Of a stretch of 64,000 bases of DNA, positions 25,148-34,576 are shown piece after piece (the first letter of the stretch is position 1; the number at the start of each line of letters is the position of its first letter). The notes beneath the pieces are model-generated. The model saw nothing but the letters and a program-made list of their open reading frames with translations. It was not told the DNA's origin and did no database searches. The stretch lies in contig NZ_JNIO01000002.1 in NCBI RefSeq assembly GCF_000702545.1, forward strand, positions 310,001-374,000. The letters run 5' to 3'. The translations under genes and the position numbers were made by a program. The DNA is from Selenomonas sp. AB3002. GTDB lineage: Bacteria; Bacillota; Negativicutes; Selenomonadales; Selenomonadaceae.

Positions 25148-26590
25148 TTATGCATCTCCTTTCGTCTGTTCCTTCAAATACACCATAGCAGCTGATTCAT
25201 CTTGCTCAATGGCTATTTCCACAGCTCTTGTTGCAGCTTTAAGCAGTAATTCGCTCTGCTCTCTCAGAACAAAAGATTCACTAATAAGTTTAGCAATCTT
25301 ATCCTGTATATCATATCTTATAATAGGGATAGAGAGTTCAGACACTTCCTCCAGGTTCAAATTTGTTTGCAAACCTTGTCGCGAATATTTACCAATTATC
25401 AATTTACCGATAGATGAATTGAAATATTGAACAAGATATTGTCGCTTTATTTTCTCTTCAGAGAACCTTAAAATAGCAACCGCTTGATTTATATTTGCTT
25501 CAAAATCATGATCAAAGATGCCACATCTTCCAACAGTCCCTGCAATAGAAAATAGCACATCATTTTTCTTTAGTTTCGTTCGCTTTAGAAGATTATTATG
25601 TATACCTGGCGTGATATATATAAAATTCTTCGTATCAATACGACTATTTACAATATCAACTGCCCGAACGAAGGGTATTCCACTATTTCCATCTGTATAA
25701 TACCTTGAATCTCCCGCCTTGGGTGTTGACCCACTACAAACAGGATATTTAATCAAGTCTTTTATCTTTATTTGTGGAAATTTGGAAAGTTTTTCTTCAA
25801 TCTCATCATACTTTGGTTGATAATACTCTGCATCCATACGCCCACTCTTGTCAATTTGTGAGAAATTTTTGATACTGGTATTATCCGTTGAAAATGTATA
25901 ATTATCAAGATTGAGTGTAGAAAGAAGGAGTGATTCAGCAGATTGATATACTTCCTGTGATTTAGTAATCAGTTCATGCAACCTATCCATGACACCTTGA
26001 ACATGATTGGTAAATACTTCTCCGAACACAGGCACGAGTAGTTGTTCCATATCTTCGAGCAAAAAACCTGTTTGTGCTGTACCACGCCTAAACTTTTGAA
26101 TTTGATTTTGCCCATATTTCGATTTAAGGAACACGTTGACAAAAAAAGACCGGCAAGCCTTATCTTTTGGACGTATTATTGCCAACTTACAACTGCAAGT
26201 GGCTTTTCTATTTGTGTATACCATGGAAGTATTCCCAATAATTGCCCCAACTATAGATAACAATATGTCATTCTTTTGCAAATGCGAACGTTCCATGTTC
26301 TGCTGATAATAATACTTTTCACTAATACAGATAGGCGAAGCACTTTCAATAAAGGTATTATAGATGTCCTGCCCACGATAATATGGAATTCCTTCTTCTC
26401 TAAAGTCATCAGATACGGACATATGATTTCCATCCGATACATAGAATTTCTCTGTTATCGGTTGTGTATGATAGCTTTTCATTCTATCTGATATTTGCAG
26501 ATTTTCTTTAGAATAAAACTCTGAATCTATTCTTGTTGTGCGCTCCAATGCACTCAACGATATCTCGCTACACTCCAGCCCGTCCATCAA
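25148..26590 (-). CDS. Restriction-modification specificity subunit (HsdS/BcgIB-like)
   Basis: This subunit recognises the DNA target for the nuclease-methylase. It has two target-recognition domains (about residues 40-200 and 265-430), each ending in a helical spacer (VFTNHVQGVMDRLHELITKSQEVYQSAE; YDIQDKIAKLISESFVLREQSELLL). The second contains LKKNDVLFSIAGTVGRCGIF, common in HsdS. 480 residues. The first usable starts (TTG 26590, ATG 26587) lack a good ribosome-binding site, and coding-like sequence continues upstream in frame (FFRLSPQPFDAEKYQRLMDG) into the end of the previous gene; see findings. Confidence 0.9.
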   Translation of the reverse strand: MMDGLECSEISLSALERTTRIDSEFYSKENLQISDRMKSYHTQPITEKFYVSDGNHMSVSDDFREEGIPYYRGQDIYNTFIESASPICISEKYYYQQNMERSHLQKNDILLSIVGAIIGNTSMVYTNRKATCSCKLAIIRPKDKACRSFFVNVFLKSKYGQNQIQKFRRGTAQTGFLLEDMEQLLVPVFGEVFTNHVQGVMDRLHELITKSQEVYQSAESLLLSTLNLDNYTFSTDNTSIKNFSQIDKSGRMDAEYYQPKYDEIEEKLSKFPQIKIKDLIKYPVCSGSTPKAGDSRYYTDGNSGIPFVRAVDIVNSRIDTKNFIYITPGIHNNLLKRTKLKKNDVLFSIAGTVGRCGIFDHDFEANINQAVAILRFSEEKIKRQYLVQYFNSSIGKLIIGKYSRQGLQTNLNLEEVSELSIPIIRYDIQDKIAKLISESFVLREQSELLLKAATRAVEIAIEQDESAAMVYLKEQTKGDA

Positions 26591-26625
26591 CCGTTGATAC
26601 TTCTCAGCATCAAACGGTTGCGGGC

Positions 26626-28602
26626 TCAGGCGAAAAAACTCAGTTTTTCCTTCTTGGCAAACTCGACAAATGCTTCAGCAATGCCATCTTGTGTCAATCC
26701 GTCATGATTGTAAAGGTCGTGCTTCACAATCAGATGGCCATGAGAATCAAGTACAGGCTTTCCGTCTCTTGCCTCGTAAATCTTATCACCAGAGTTATCC
26801 TTGCTTGGCTCCTGCATGGTAGCGAAGAAAATCGGGTAGTCATCCTTCTTCGGGCAGAGTTCATCATCCCACTTCTGCACGAACAGAACCGAGGTCTTTG
26901 TTCCCGTATGAGGTTTGAACACATTGCCATGAAGTCCAACCACAGCTAAGATACGACATTCCTTGGCGATGAAATCACGAATATGTTTGTCGCTACTATT
27001 GTTGAATCTCCCCTGTGGCAAAACGATAGCCATACGTCCGCCAGGTTTCAACATATTCAAATTACGCTCAATAAAGAGAATATCACGCCCAACCTTCGAC
27101 TGCTGCTTACCTTTTGCGTTCTTGCCAAGCTCATACTTAGCAACAATACGGCTCTCCTTGATATCCCCTGCAAAAGGTGGATTCGCCATAAGAACATCAA
27201 ACTGATAAAACTGGTCGCTATCCTTGTCCCGGCGCAGTTTCCTCAGCTTCTTCCAACCTTCGTTATAAATATCTATCCAGTCTTCATTCTTCACTTCTTC
27301 CAGCCAACGGTCAAAATCTATGCTATTGAGCTTTATAACGTTTGTCTTGCCATCTCCTGCAATCAAATTCAACATGCGAGAGACACGAACGCAATTTTTG
27401 TCAAAATCAATCGCGAAGACGTGCTTGTTGACATAATCGGTACATTCAAGAGGCTTCTTCTCCGACGTAAACAAATGGCTCTGCTCCATGCCTTTTTCTT
27501 CCAGAATCTTTCTCCAGACGTAGAAAATGGTATGAATCGGAAAGCCGCAACTGCCAGCCGCAGTGTCAATCATGTATTCCTGTGCCGTAGGATTGAGCAT
27601 ACGGACGCACATATCAATGACATAACGCGGCGTGAAATACTGCCCCTTCTCACCTTTCTGACTCTTGCTCATAAGATATTCAAAGGCATCGTCCACCACA
27701 TCCAAATTAGAGTTGAACAGCTTCACGTCTTGGAGGCTCGCTACACAAACAGACAGATGAGAACCATTCAATGCAATTTTTTCTTCACTTGGAAAAACAC
27801 CTTCCCATGTGTCCTTAGCGGCATCAAAAAGCGTTTGAATCTTCTCCTTGAGTTCTGTCTCGGTATAGCCATAGTTGCGGAATTGAAGGTTACGCTCCTC
27901 ATCACGGCCACTCTGCAGTTCATCGTAGAGCTTCGTGAAAATCAGCTTGAACACTTCCTCGAAAACATCCACGCCTGCATTGGCGAGAACTTCATCCTCC
28001 ATTTCGAGAATCAGATCTTTGAGAGATTTGCGCTCCGTTACAAGTTTATCCTTGGCAATAAGGGTAGCAATCGTCCAACGTTCATGCAGGATATCAGCTA
28101 AGGTTTCGGCTGCACTTGGGAGATTAGGTATATCCTCAAAATAGTTAGGGTCCTTGCGGTTATAGTAGGATATCTTATTGCCATTCGTCCATACACCAAT
28201 TGGCGCACCTGTAGCATTGCAATAAGATTTGAGCTGCTCCTTACCGTCCTTTAGTGTCGGTTCCTTGCACTCGATAATGATATATGGCGTATTGGGGCGG
28301 TCTTTATCCATGATTGCAATATCCGCACGTTTCTTATCCCTGCCGATATTGACCACATATTCTACTTGTATACGTGAAAGGGGATACGCATAGGTCTCCT
28401 GAAGCTCGTCCAGATAAAGCTGACGTACAATTTCCTCTGGCGTGAGCTTGATATCCTTCTGACGAACAGGGCAGGTTACATAGAGTGCCTCCTTGCCCTT
28501 GACCGTCTGGGTTGTCGTGCGGGCAAGAAGTGCCGCCTTTTGACTATCGGAAAAACGCTCCATGTCGTATTTAGAACCACTGATAATATCATCTAATGTC
28601 AC
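26626..28602 (-). CDS. Nuclease-methyltransferase fusion subunit (BcgIA-like, type IIB/IIG)
   Basis: One polypeptide (658 residues) joins an HsdR_N-type PD-(D/E)XK nuclease (Glu81, Asp94, E111-C-K113 in IIIECKEP) to an N6-adenine methylase: GQYFTPR near 320, motif I DTAAGSCGF at 346-354 and motif IV NPPF at 474-477. No helicase is present, so it is not a normal type I HsdR. With the separate S subunit the layout matches BcgI, which cuts on both sides of its site. It starts with GTG at 28602 (or 28611); AAAGGA is upstream. It heads the cluster. Confidence 0.88.
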   Translation of the reverse strand: MTLDDIISGSKYDMERFSDSQKAALLARTTTQTVKGKEALYVTCPVRQKDIKLTPEEIVRQLYLDELQETYAYPLSRIQVEYVVNIGRDKKRADIAIMDKDRPNTPYIIIECKEPTLKDGKEQLKSYCNATGAPIGVWTNGNKISYYNRKDPNYFEDIPNLPSAAETLADILHERWTIATLIAKDKLVTERKSLKDLILEMEDEVLANAGVDVFEEVFKLIFTKLYDELQSGRDEERNLQFRNYGYTETELKEKIQTLFDAAKDTWEGVFPSEEKIALNGSHLSVCVASLQDVKLFNSNLDVVDDAFEYLMSKSQKGEKGQYFTPRYVIDMCVRMLNPTAQEYMIDTAAGSCGFPIHTIFYVWRKILEEKGMEQSHLFTSEKKPLECTDYVNKHVFAIDFDKNCVRVSRMLNLIAGDGKTNVIKLNSIDFDRWLEEVKNEDWIDIYNEGWKKLRKLRRDKDSDQFYQFDVLMANPPFAGDIKESRIVAKYELGKNAKGKQQSKVGRDILFIERNLNMLKPGGRMAIVLPQGRFNNSSDKHIRDFIAKECRILAVVGLHGNVFKPHTGTKTSVLFVQKWDDELCPKKDDYPIFFATMQEPSKDNSGDKIYEARDGKPVLDSHGHLIVKHDLYNHDGLTQDGIAEAFVEFAKKEKLSFFA

Positions 28603-28665
28603 GGTTAACACATCCTTTGCGGTTTACCATTTGAATGCCGTTCCTTCGTTCATATTTGTAGATAA

Positions 28666-28695
28666 AGTATAGCACGAATATGGTTCTTCTATCAA
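28666..28695 (-). promoter_or_regulatory. Likely promoter of the restriction-modification cluster
   Basis: TTGATA, 18 bases, TATACT on the minus strand about 65 bases before the start codon. Confidence 0.55.
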
Positions 28696-28877
28696 CGAAA
28701 GCTCAAATACGACTGTAAAACGCTACAAGCATTTCCTTACAATATATTCTTGTCAATCTGAGACTTTTTGATTAAGATAGTATGTAAGATAATATATAAG
28801 ATAACTCAAACTTCGCACAAGAGAAACAGGCCAGCACCTATGTGCGGTGTAGAGCCATGACTCCTAGAAAGTCTGCC

Positions 28878-30251
28878 TCATGCACAGCGTTTCAAACACT
28901 TGTTCCATAAATTCGGCAGATTTTCCAAGAACAAATCGAGCATCATGTCCAGTTCCTTTTCCATAAAAAACGTCTTTCCCTTTACCGTAGCAATAAGTTC
29001 TTTCAAGAGCAACACCAAGGCATCGAGATAACGCAGATCCTGCAATTCGTCATAAGCGAGATAGAATAGCTCACCTATGCTCCGTTTATCGACATTCCGG
29101 CGCTGCTCTAGTGACAACATCATATACCTTGCAAATACAACGGATACATGTGATGTCATTGCATCATAAGACAGAGCGTGGCTTTCTTTCCCAAGTTTCA
29201 GGAATGACTTGCATATCTTGAAGAAAACCTCGATATTCCAGCGCTTTCCATAAGTCTGGATGATGTCTTCCTCAGACAAACAGGTATCTGTGGATACCAA
29301 GATTAGATAGTCCTTGGGGTTGCTTCTGTTCCTAACGAAAACGAGTTTGACTGGCAGAGTTTTTCCTTCCTTTACCACCGCCGCCTCTACTGAAAGCAGA
29401 TACTTTGAGCAACCAGGACGCTTTTTAGACTGGCGAAAGATTGCCATTACACTCTTCATGCGTTCGTCATGAAGGAAATGACTGTTTTCAGACTTTTTTA
29501 CCATAGCAATGGCATCGAAGCCGAGTTCCTTGACTTGAACAAGGGAAGACGGTGAACAGAACCAGGTGTCAAAAAGAACGTAGCGGGCTGGAATCTCCAT
29601 AGATTTTGCCTCAGCCAAGAGCTTCTGCATAACAACGGTAGCCTTAGTCTGTGCCAGCTTGCGCTGTTTCCCGCCGTTGCTACGCGAGTCGATCTTATCC
29701 GAAGACTCCTGCAGCCGATTGACACGATTGGCAGATGAAAGCAGACAGTGGCTGAGTGGCAGAAACGAATTCCCATCACTCCAGCCGAGAGTCAGCATGC
29801 GGAACCCCCGCGTATACTTGTGCTCGACGTGGTCAAACACCTTGGCAAGCAGCTCCACATTCTTGGAACGTGCCCTGCTTAACAAGGAGTCATCGATGAT
29901 AAGCACGTTGCGCCGGTTTTCATTGGTAAGAGGTACAATTTTTTGAATGATGGATTTACCAAGCTGCAGAGTGAATTTGCGCCAGTTGACACAACTGGAA
30001 TTCATGAAACGGTAAAAGGTATCTTTAGCAAAGGGAATAACAGATGAATCCATCTTTTCCTGCTGATAAAAGGACTTGTTGCGAAAGGCATTCTCGAACG
30101 CAACCTTAAACACATTGCTTACAGAGAAACCGCGAACCTTATAGGCATTGCAGGCCTTGAGTATCTTGCCAACATGGAATTCTTCCAGGAAACAAGATAT
30201 TTTTGAAGAAAGTTGTTCACCAAAGATATGATTCTGTGATACAATGTTCAT
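28878..30251 (-). CDS. IS4-family DDE transposase
   Basis: The 457-residue transposase is intact. The first catalytic Asp is in LIIDDSLLSR, the second in YVLFDTWFCSP, and the Glu lies in the IS4 hallmark Y-(2)-R-(3)-E-(6)-K, here YGKRWNIEVFFKICK. The hydrophilic N-terminus (1-110) is the expected DNA-binding region. CGGAGGG lies before the ATG, and this site can pair with an upstream arm (see 30253-30319). No frameshift is seen, so the element may still be active. Confidence 0.93.
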   Translation of the reverse strand: MNIVSQNHIFGEQLSSKISCFLEEFHVGKILKACNAYKVRGFSVSNVFKVAFENAFRNKSFYQQEKMDSSVIPFAKDTFYRFMNSSCVNWRKFTLQLGKSIIQKIVPLTNENRRNVLIIDDSLLSRARSKNVELLAKVFDHVEHKYTRGFRMLTLGWSDGNSFLPLSHCLLSSANRVNRLQESSDKIDSRSNGGKQRKLAQTKATVVMQKLLAEAKSMEIPARYVLFDTWFCSPSSLVQVKELGFDAIAMVKKSENSHFLHDERMKSVMAIFRQSKKRPGCSKYLLSVEAAVVKEGKTLPVKLVFVRNRSNPKDYLILVSTDTCLSEEDIIQTYGKRWNIEVFFKICKSFLKLGKESHALSYDAMTSHVSVVFARYMMLSLEQRRNVDKRSIGELFYLAYDELQDLRYLDALVLLLKELIATVKGKTFFMEKELDMMLDLFLENLPNLWNKCLKRCA

Positions 30252-30252
30252 G

Positions 30253-30319
30253 GCATAAGCCCTCCGTTTATGTTATGATTGCTGTCACTTTCATTATACA
30301 AAACGGAGAGAGCTTATGC
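30253..30319 (-). promoter_or_regulatory. Transposase promoter inside a ribosome-site-sequestering inverted repeat
   Basis: The arms GCATAAGC-CCTCCGTTT and AAACGGAG-AG-AGCTTATGC enclose a TATAAT -10 box (30293-30298). A transcript entering from outside would hide the transposase Shine-Dalgarno sequence in the hairpin; one starting at the internal promoter lacks the outer arm. Confidence 0.5.
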
Positions 30320-30431
30320 TATTTTTTTAGGAAATGGTACAAGTCGAATAATTTGGCAGTTTCACAACTGCGAAGTTTGAGTAAGATAATAAGGAGTGTC
30401 AGCCATGGAATATAGCCCTCCCTACACCATA

Positions 30432-32198
30432 ATGTAAATTAGAAAACTCAAAACCCTCTATTTGTCTGCCTTGAGCCATGGCACATTATTCAATGTGCCC
30501 CCACATTTTATGGCAAAATACTGCTGCGAATGAGTATCACCCATCTCAGTTTGATGTTTCACATGTACAATAGTACTTGAAAGAAGGTGAACATCATGCT
30601 GAGATTGCCTGAAATCGGCTCCCACGCTACCTATAGGCAGCTCCTCTCCCAACGCATTCACAACAGTCGCCTCAAGCGCTTCGACAAGAAGAATCGCAAG
30701 CTGGCAGTCAGCCTCCTGGCTCTTGACCTTTCACTGGTTGACGAGATTATGCGACCCTTTTTACTCAGAGGAAGGTCGTCCTGCATGGCTGCCTTCCTCT
30801 ATGCTGCGTTCCTACTTGCTTTCCATCTGGCTTAAGTCTACTTCTCTTGTTGACTGGGCCGAACGCCTGCGCTCTGATGAGTCTATGGCCATACTGTCAG
30901 GCTTTTCACCCGACCATACACCGTCCTTCGGCGCTTTTTATGACTTCTTCCATCGCCTATGGCCAGGAGGCAACAATTTCTTGTCTAACCTACGCTACCG
31001 CAGGAAGAAACCGCCTAAAGGAAAGAGCAATGGCGAAAAGTCTCCGTCCTTCGACAAAGATCATGCTGCCACCGTCATCAAGTATTTTGATGGACACAGC
31101 GCCGGAGGTATCCTCATGACCAAACTGCACATCATCGGTGAAATCTACAACAGGGTATTCCTGGCCGGTTCGATTCACAAAAATCTTCTGGATGTCAAGA
31201 AACTGGTTCTGGCCAGTGACGGCACTCCAGTGCAGGTTTCTAACCGTGAGCGAAGCCATTCGATGTGCGATTGCTATAAAAAGGGCATCGACAGTTGCCA
31301 CCACAAGCGCTGGTTCTCCCAGCCAGATGCCAATTGGGGCTAGGATTCGTCCAGGAATTTCTTTTTCTATGGTTATAACCTCTATCTCTTCACGGATGCT
31401 AACTCCAGATTGCCTGTCTTCCCTATTCTGGAGCGTGCATCCCGCCATGATCTTCCTGCCATGCTGCACAGACTTGCCTGCATCAAGGCGTTCTTCGCAG
31501 ACTGGAATATTTCCGTTTTGATCCTTGATTCCGCACACGATGCAACTGCTGTGTACGAGATGTGCAACAAAAGCAGCATAACGCCCTTCATAGACTTGAA
31601 TCTTCGTGGCACCAAATCAGCTGAGGAGAAGGGATATACAATAAGTGATAAAGGTGTGCCAATCTGTCCTCTTGGACTTCCCCTGAAACCTGATGGCACT
31701 GATAAGAAACGGCACAGAGCCAAATATATTTGTCCGAAGACAAAATACGCAGAAAGGCTATGCTTGTGCGACAAGCGCTGTACCAAATCCACTTATGGCC
31801 GTGTTGTGCATATAAGTCTTAAGGATAATCCACGGCTGTTCTGCGATCCTCCACGCGGTTCACCTCAATGGAAGCAAATCTACAACAAGCGCACATCTGC
31901 TGAACGGGCCAACAAACGCATAAAGATTGACGGGCTACTGGAAGAAGGACGCCATCACTCTTCCATGATGTGGTATATTAGGTTATTCGCCATAATATCC
32001 GTCATCCACGTAGATGCCTGGCGTAAGCGTGCTTGAACCCTGAAAAAAATATTTTTTCAAGGACTGGTGTTTTCTGCGCCAATTTTCCCATACGCTTTCA
32101 AGCTACGGTATTCCAGCTTTGTGTAAAAGCATTTCCCATCACCTCAACACCAACAGCTACCCATTCTCATTTAGACTGTCGACTTTTCTAATTCACAT
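30432..32198 (+). mobile_element. Degenerate IS element (second family), full length
   Basis: Terminal inverted repeats ATGTAAATTAGAAAA (left) and TTTTCTAATTCACAT (right, complement with one difference) bound 1767 bp. CATA occurs just outside both ends and may be a 4-bp target duplication. The transposase gene is broken twice. The right end lies within an ATPase gene. A 320-bp part copy is at 21725-22044 in the same orientation. The IS family is not certain. Confidence 0.8.
30596..32036 (+). pseudogene. DDE transposase, inactivated by a frameshift and an amber codon
   Basis: ATG at 30596 follows AGAAGGTG. The reading frame shifts at a T5 run (30758-30762; four T would restore ...EIMRPF-YSEEGRPAW...) and is stopped by TAG at 31341-31343 where Trp is expected (NWG-stop-DSSRN). 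The remaining parts hold the DDE residues: LASDGTPV, LILDSAHDA and the Glu of RTSAERANKRIK. No active product is expected. Confidence 0.85.
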
Positions 32199-32643
32199 CA
32201 TATCCTTTACCATCTACTAAATGCAGGAAGGATAGTGGCCAGCCATAGCTTTTCCCGGATCTCCTTTGACGCAGCCGTTCCTCCTTCACGTATGGTCTGT
32301 TGTTTTTATCCTTGCTGATTGTTAATTCGTAAGTAATTGGCCGGGCATTTTGATTTTCTTTGTAGTATATCTCAAAGTGTATCGAATCTGCTTCCCCTTG
32401 CGAGATCAATTGATCAAAACCACCACGGTTTTTTACATCGCATGCCGTTTCCACGTCACTAGATATGCAATCGGAAATAAAGCCAAAGGCATCAGCTATC
32501 GTGCTTTTCCCATTCCCGCCGGGGCCAATGATGGCCACCATATTGCCCAATTCCGCTGCATTGCGGTCACTGAATAGTTTTCCCATCTTGATATCTTTCA
32601 AAGAGCCGTAATTTTTTATTGCGATTCCCAATATTTTCCCCAT
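32188..32643 (-). pseudogene. AAA ATPase gene cut by the IS element, N-terminal part
   Basis: About 148 residues remain: IAIKNYGSLKDIKMG, Walker A GPGGNGKSTIADAF, then beta-rich sequence to LHLVDGKGYD, after which the IS terminal repeat supplies V-N-stop. The fragment resembles the start of RecF/OLD-like ATPases. Walker B and the rest are lost. The TOPRIM-like remnant at 21616-21720, at the other border of the island, may be its former downstream partner. Confidence 0.75.
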
Positions 32644-32774
32644 ATACTGTTTCTCCTATATTTAACAGCATTTTCGCTATTTAAAATCCACTGTTTGCAA
32701 CTGTATCACTCTTGAAGATTATTTTACAATATTTTGTATGACTATTCAATAATTTATCCATCCCAACATATCAC

Positions 32775-32802
32775 AAAAAGGCCCCGGCAGATGCCGGAGC
32801 CT
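32775..32802 (-). terminator. Terminator after pyk
   Basis: GGCTCCGGCA-TC-TGCCGGGGCC followed by TTTTT on the minus strand. Confidence 0.9.
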
Positions 32803-32821
32803 TGGGAAATCCAATCTAAAC

Positions 32822-34234
32822 TCAGATGGTGTAGATACGGATGGAGTTGGTGTTGCCTTCGCTGGTCTTGATGCCGCTGGTGATGATGGTGCAGTCGCCG
32901 CGCTTCACATAGTCATGCTTCACAGCTGCTGAAGTGGCGCCGCTGGTCATCTCGTTCACATCGCTCCACTGGTTGCCCAGGATGGGATATACGCCCCAAC
33001 GCAGGTTCAGCTGGCGGACAGCACGCTCGTCCGGAGTGTAGGCCACGATAGCTGCCTTCGGACGGTACTTGGAAATGACCTCAGCAGTGTAGCCACTCTC
33101 GGTCGGAGCGATGATGGCTGCTGCATCCAGCTCGTAAGCCATCTGCACAGTAGCGTGAGCCACAGCACGGGTACGGCTCTGGAGATGCTCGAAGCCGCGC
33201 TCCATGAAGAGATCCTTGTACTCAAGGGAGCTCTCAATGCGGGTAGCAATGCGGTTCATGGTGGAAACAGCCTCTACCGGATAGTCGCCGGAAGCAGTCT
33301 CGCCGGAGAGCATGATGGCATCGGTGCCGTCCAGGATAGCGTTGCCAACGTCGGAGACCTCTGCACGGGTCGGACGGGGGTTGCGCTCCATGGAGTCAAG
33401 CATCTGGGTAGCAACGATAACGGGCTTGCCAGCCTTGTTGCACTTCTTGATGATCTCTTTCTGGATCAGAGGCACATCCTCAGCGGGAACCTCAACACCC
33501 AGGTCGCCACGGGCAACCATGATGCCGTCGGAAACCTCAAGAATCTTGTCGAAGTTCTTCACGCCCTCAAGGTTCTCGATCTTGGGGATGATCTGCATGT
33601 GGCCATTGTTCTCCTCGATGAGCTTGCGGATAGCCAGCACATCCTCGGGACGCTGGATGAAGGAAGCAGCCACGAAGTCCATATCCTGCTGGCAGCCGAA
33701 GACGATGTCCTTGGCATCCTGCTCGGAGATGGGAGGCAGGCCCAGGGAAACGCCAGGAGCAGCTACGCGCTTCTTGGTGCTCATCTTGCCGCTGTTCTGG
33801 ATGGTGGTGACAATGTCCTTGCCCTTGATCTCGTCCACCTTCAAAGCCACGAGGCCATCGGAAAGGAGCAGGGTATCGCCGGGCTTAACTTCAGTGTAGA
33901 GCCCCTTATGGTTTACGGAAACATGAGTCTCGTCGCCAGGGATGTCTTCGAAGGTCAAAGTGAACTTGTTGCCCTTCTCCAGCATAACCTTGCCGTCCTT
34001 GAACTCACCAAGGCGCATCTCAGGGCCCTTAGTGTCAAGGATCAGGGAAATCACCTTGCCGGCCTTTTTGGCAGCTTCACGCACCATGTTGATGCGGCCC
34101 AGATGCTCCTGATGGTCGCCATGGGAGAAGTTGAAACGGGCGCAGTTCATGCCGTTCTCAATGAGCTGCTCGATGATGCCCGGCTTCTCCGTAGAAGGTC
34201 CCTGGGTGCAGATGATTTTCGTCTTCTTTAACAT
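32822..34234 (-). CDS. pyk: Pyruvate kinase
   Basis: This enzyme converts phosphoenolpyruvate and ADP to pyruvate and ATP, the last step of glycolysis. Features: [13 protein letters not shown] at the start, the substrate/K+ site region [13 protein letters not shown], the active-site Lys in [10 protein letters not shown], and the signature [12 protein letters not shown]. The C-terminal domain (from about 350) is complete. The 470-residue length matches the family without the extra PEP-utiliser domain found in some Firmicutes. It is a single-gene unit with its own terminator and a structured leader. Confidence 0.97.
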   Translation of the reverse strand: MLKKTKIICTQGPSTEKPGIIEQLIENGMNCARFNFSHGDHQEHLGRINMVREAAKKAGKVISLILDTKGPEMRLGEFKDGKVMLEKGNKFTLTFEDIPGDETHVSVNHKGLYTEVKPGDTLLLSDGLVALKVDEIKGKDIVTTIQNSGKMSTKKRVAAPGVSLGLPPISEQDAKDIVFGCQQDMDFVAASFIQRPEDVLAIRKLIEENNGHMQIIPKIENLEGVKNFDKILEVSDGIMVARGDLGVEVPAEDVPLIQKEIIKKCNKAGKPVIVATQMLDSMERNPRPTRAEVSDVGNAILDGTDAIMLSGETASGDYPVEAVSTMNRIATRIESSLEYKDLFMERGFEHLQSRTRAVAHATVQMAYELDAAAIIAPTESGYTAEVISKYRPKAAIVAYTPDERAVRQLNLRWGVYPILGNQWSDVNEMTSGATSAAVKHDYVKRGDCTIITSGIKTSEGNTNSIRIYTI

Positions 34235-34576
34235 GTGTTAACCCCCACCTTAAATAAAACATAATATATAGACGGGCACTGCCGTGGAAAGCCGCTTGCT
34301 TTCCTGATTCCATGGCGTCGCTTCGTAGTGCCCTGTCTCGGCCTTAATCATGGATGGGAACATTTCCCCACCTCTTTTGCAAGAACTATTCTACACGTTT
34401 TAGCCCCATAAGTAAAACATTTTCAAGGGTTTTGGGCTGAAAAAAATATTTTCAGAAAAAACTTTTTTCTTATGCAAATTGCTTCAAATTTATTGCTTTG
34501 ATTCATGGCAAAAAGTGACCGTCATCAGTAAAAATTATGCTGAAATCGAACAGCCAGATGTCATGTCCCAAAATTG
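34235..34576. other. Non-coding gap between pyk and the second dhaL gene
   Basis: It holds the pyk leader. Arms GGGCACT (34274-34280) and AGTGCCC (34327-34333), with inner TGGAA/TTCCA pairing, could form a leader hairpin about 60 bases long. The rest is AT-rich with no gene, and no known riboswitch was recognised. Confidence 0.4.

Larger units (their letters stand above)
28805..30381 (-). mobile_element. Complete IS4-family insertion sequence
   Basis: Terminal inverted repeats CTCAAACTTCGCA lie at 28805 and (as complement) end at 30381. An 8-bp duplication TAAGATAA flanks both sides (28797-28804 and 30382-30389). The 1577-bp element carries a single intact transposase gene. It has inserted between the restriction-modification promoter region and the second IS. 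Confidence 0.88.

Noticed and set aside
30428-32202. CATA as a proven 4-bp target-site duplication of the degenerate IS
   Set aside because: Only four bases; it can arise by chance, and sequence left of the IS does not clearly continue the broken ATPase gene.
34261-34340. Riboswitch upstream of pyk
   Set aside because: There is a possible hairpin, but no conserved core of a known riboswitch class and no terminator/antiterminator pair could be recognised.
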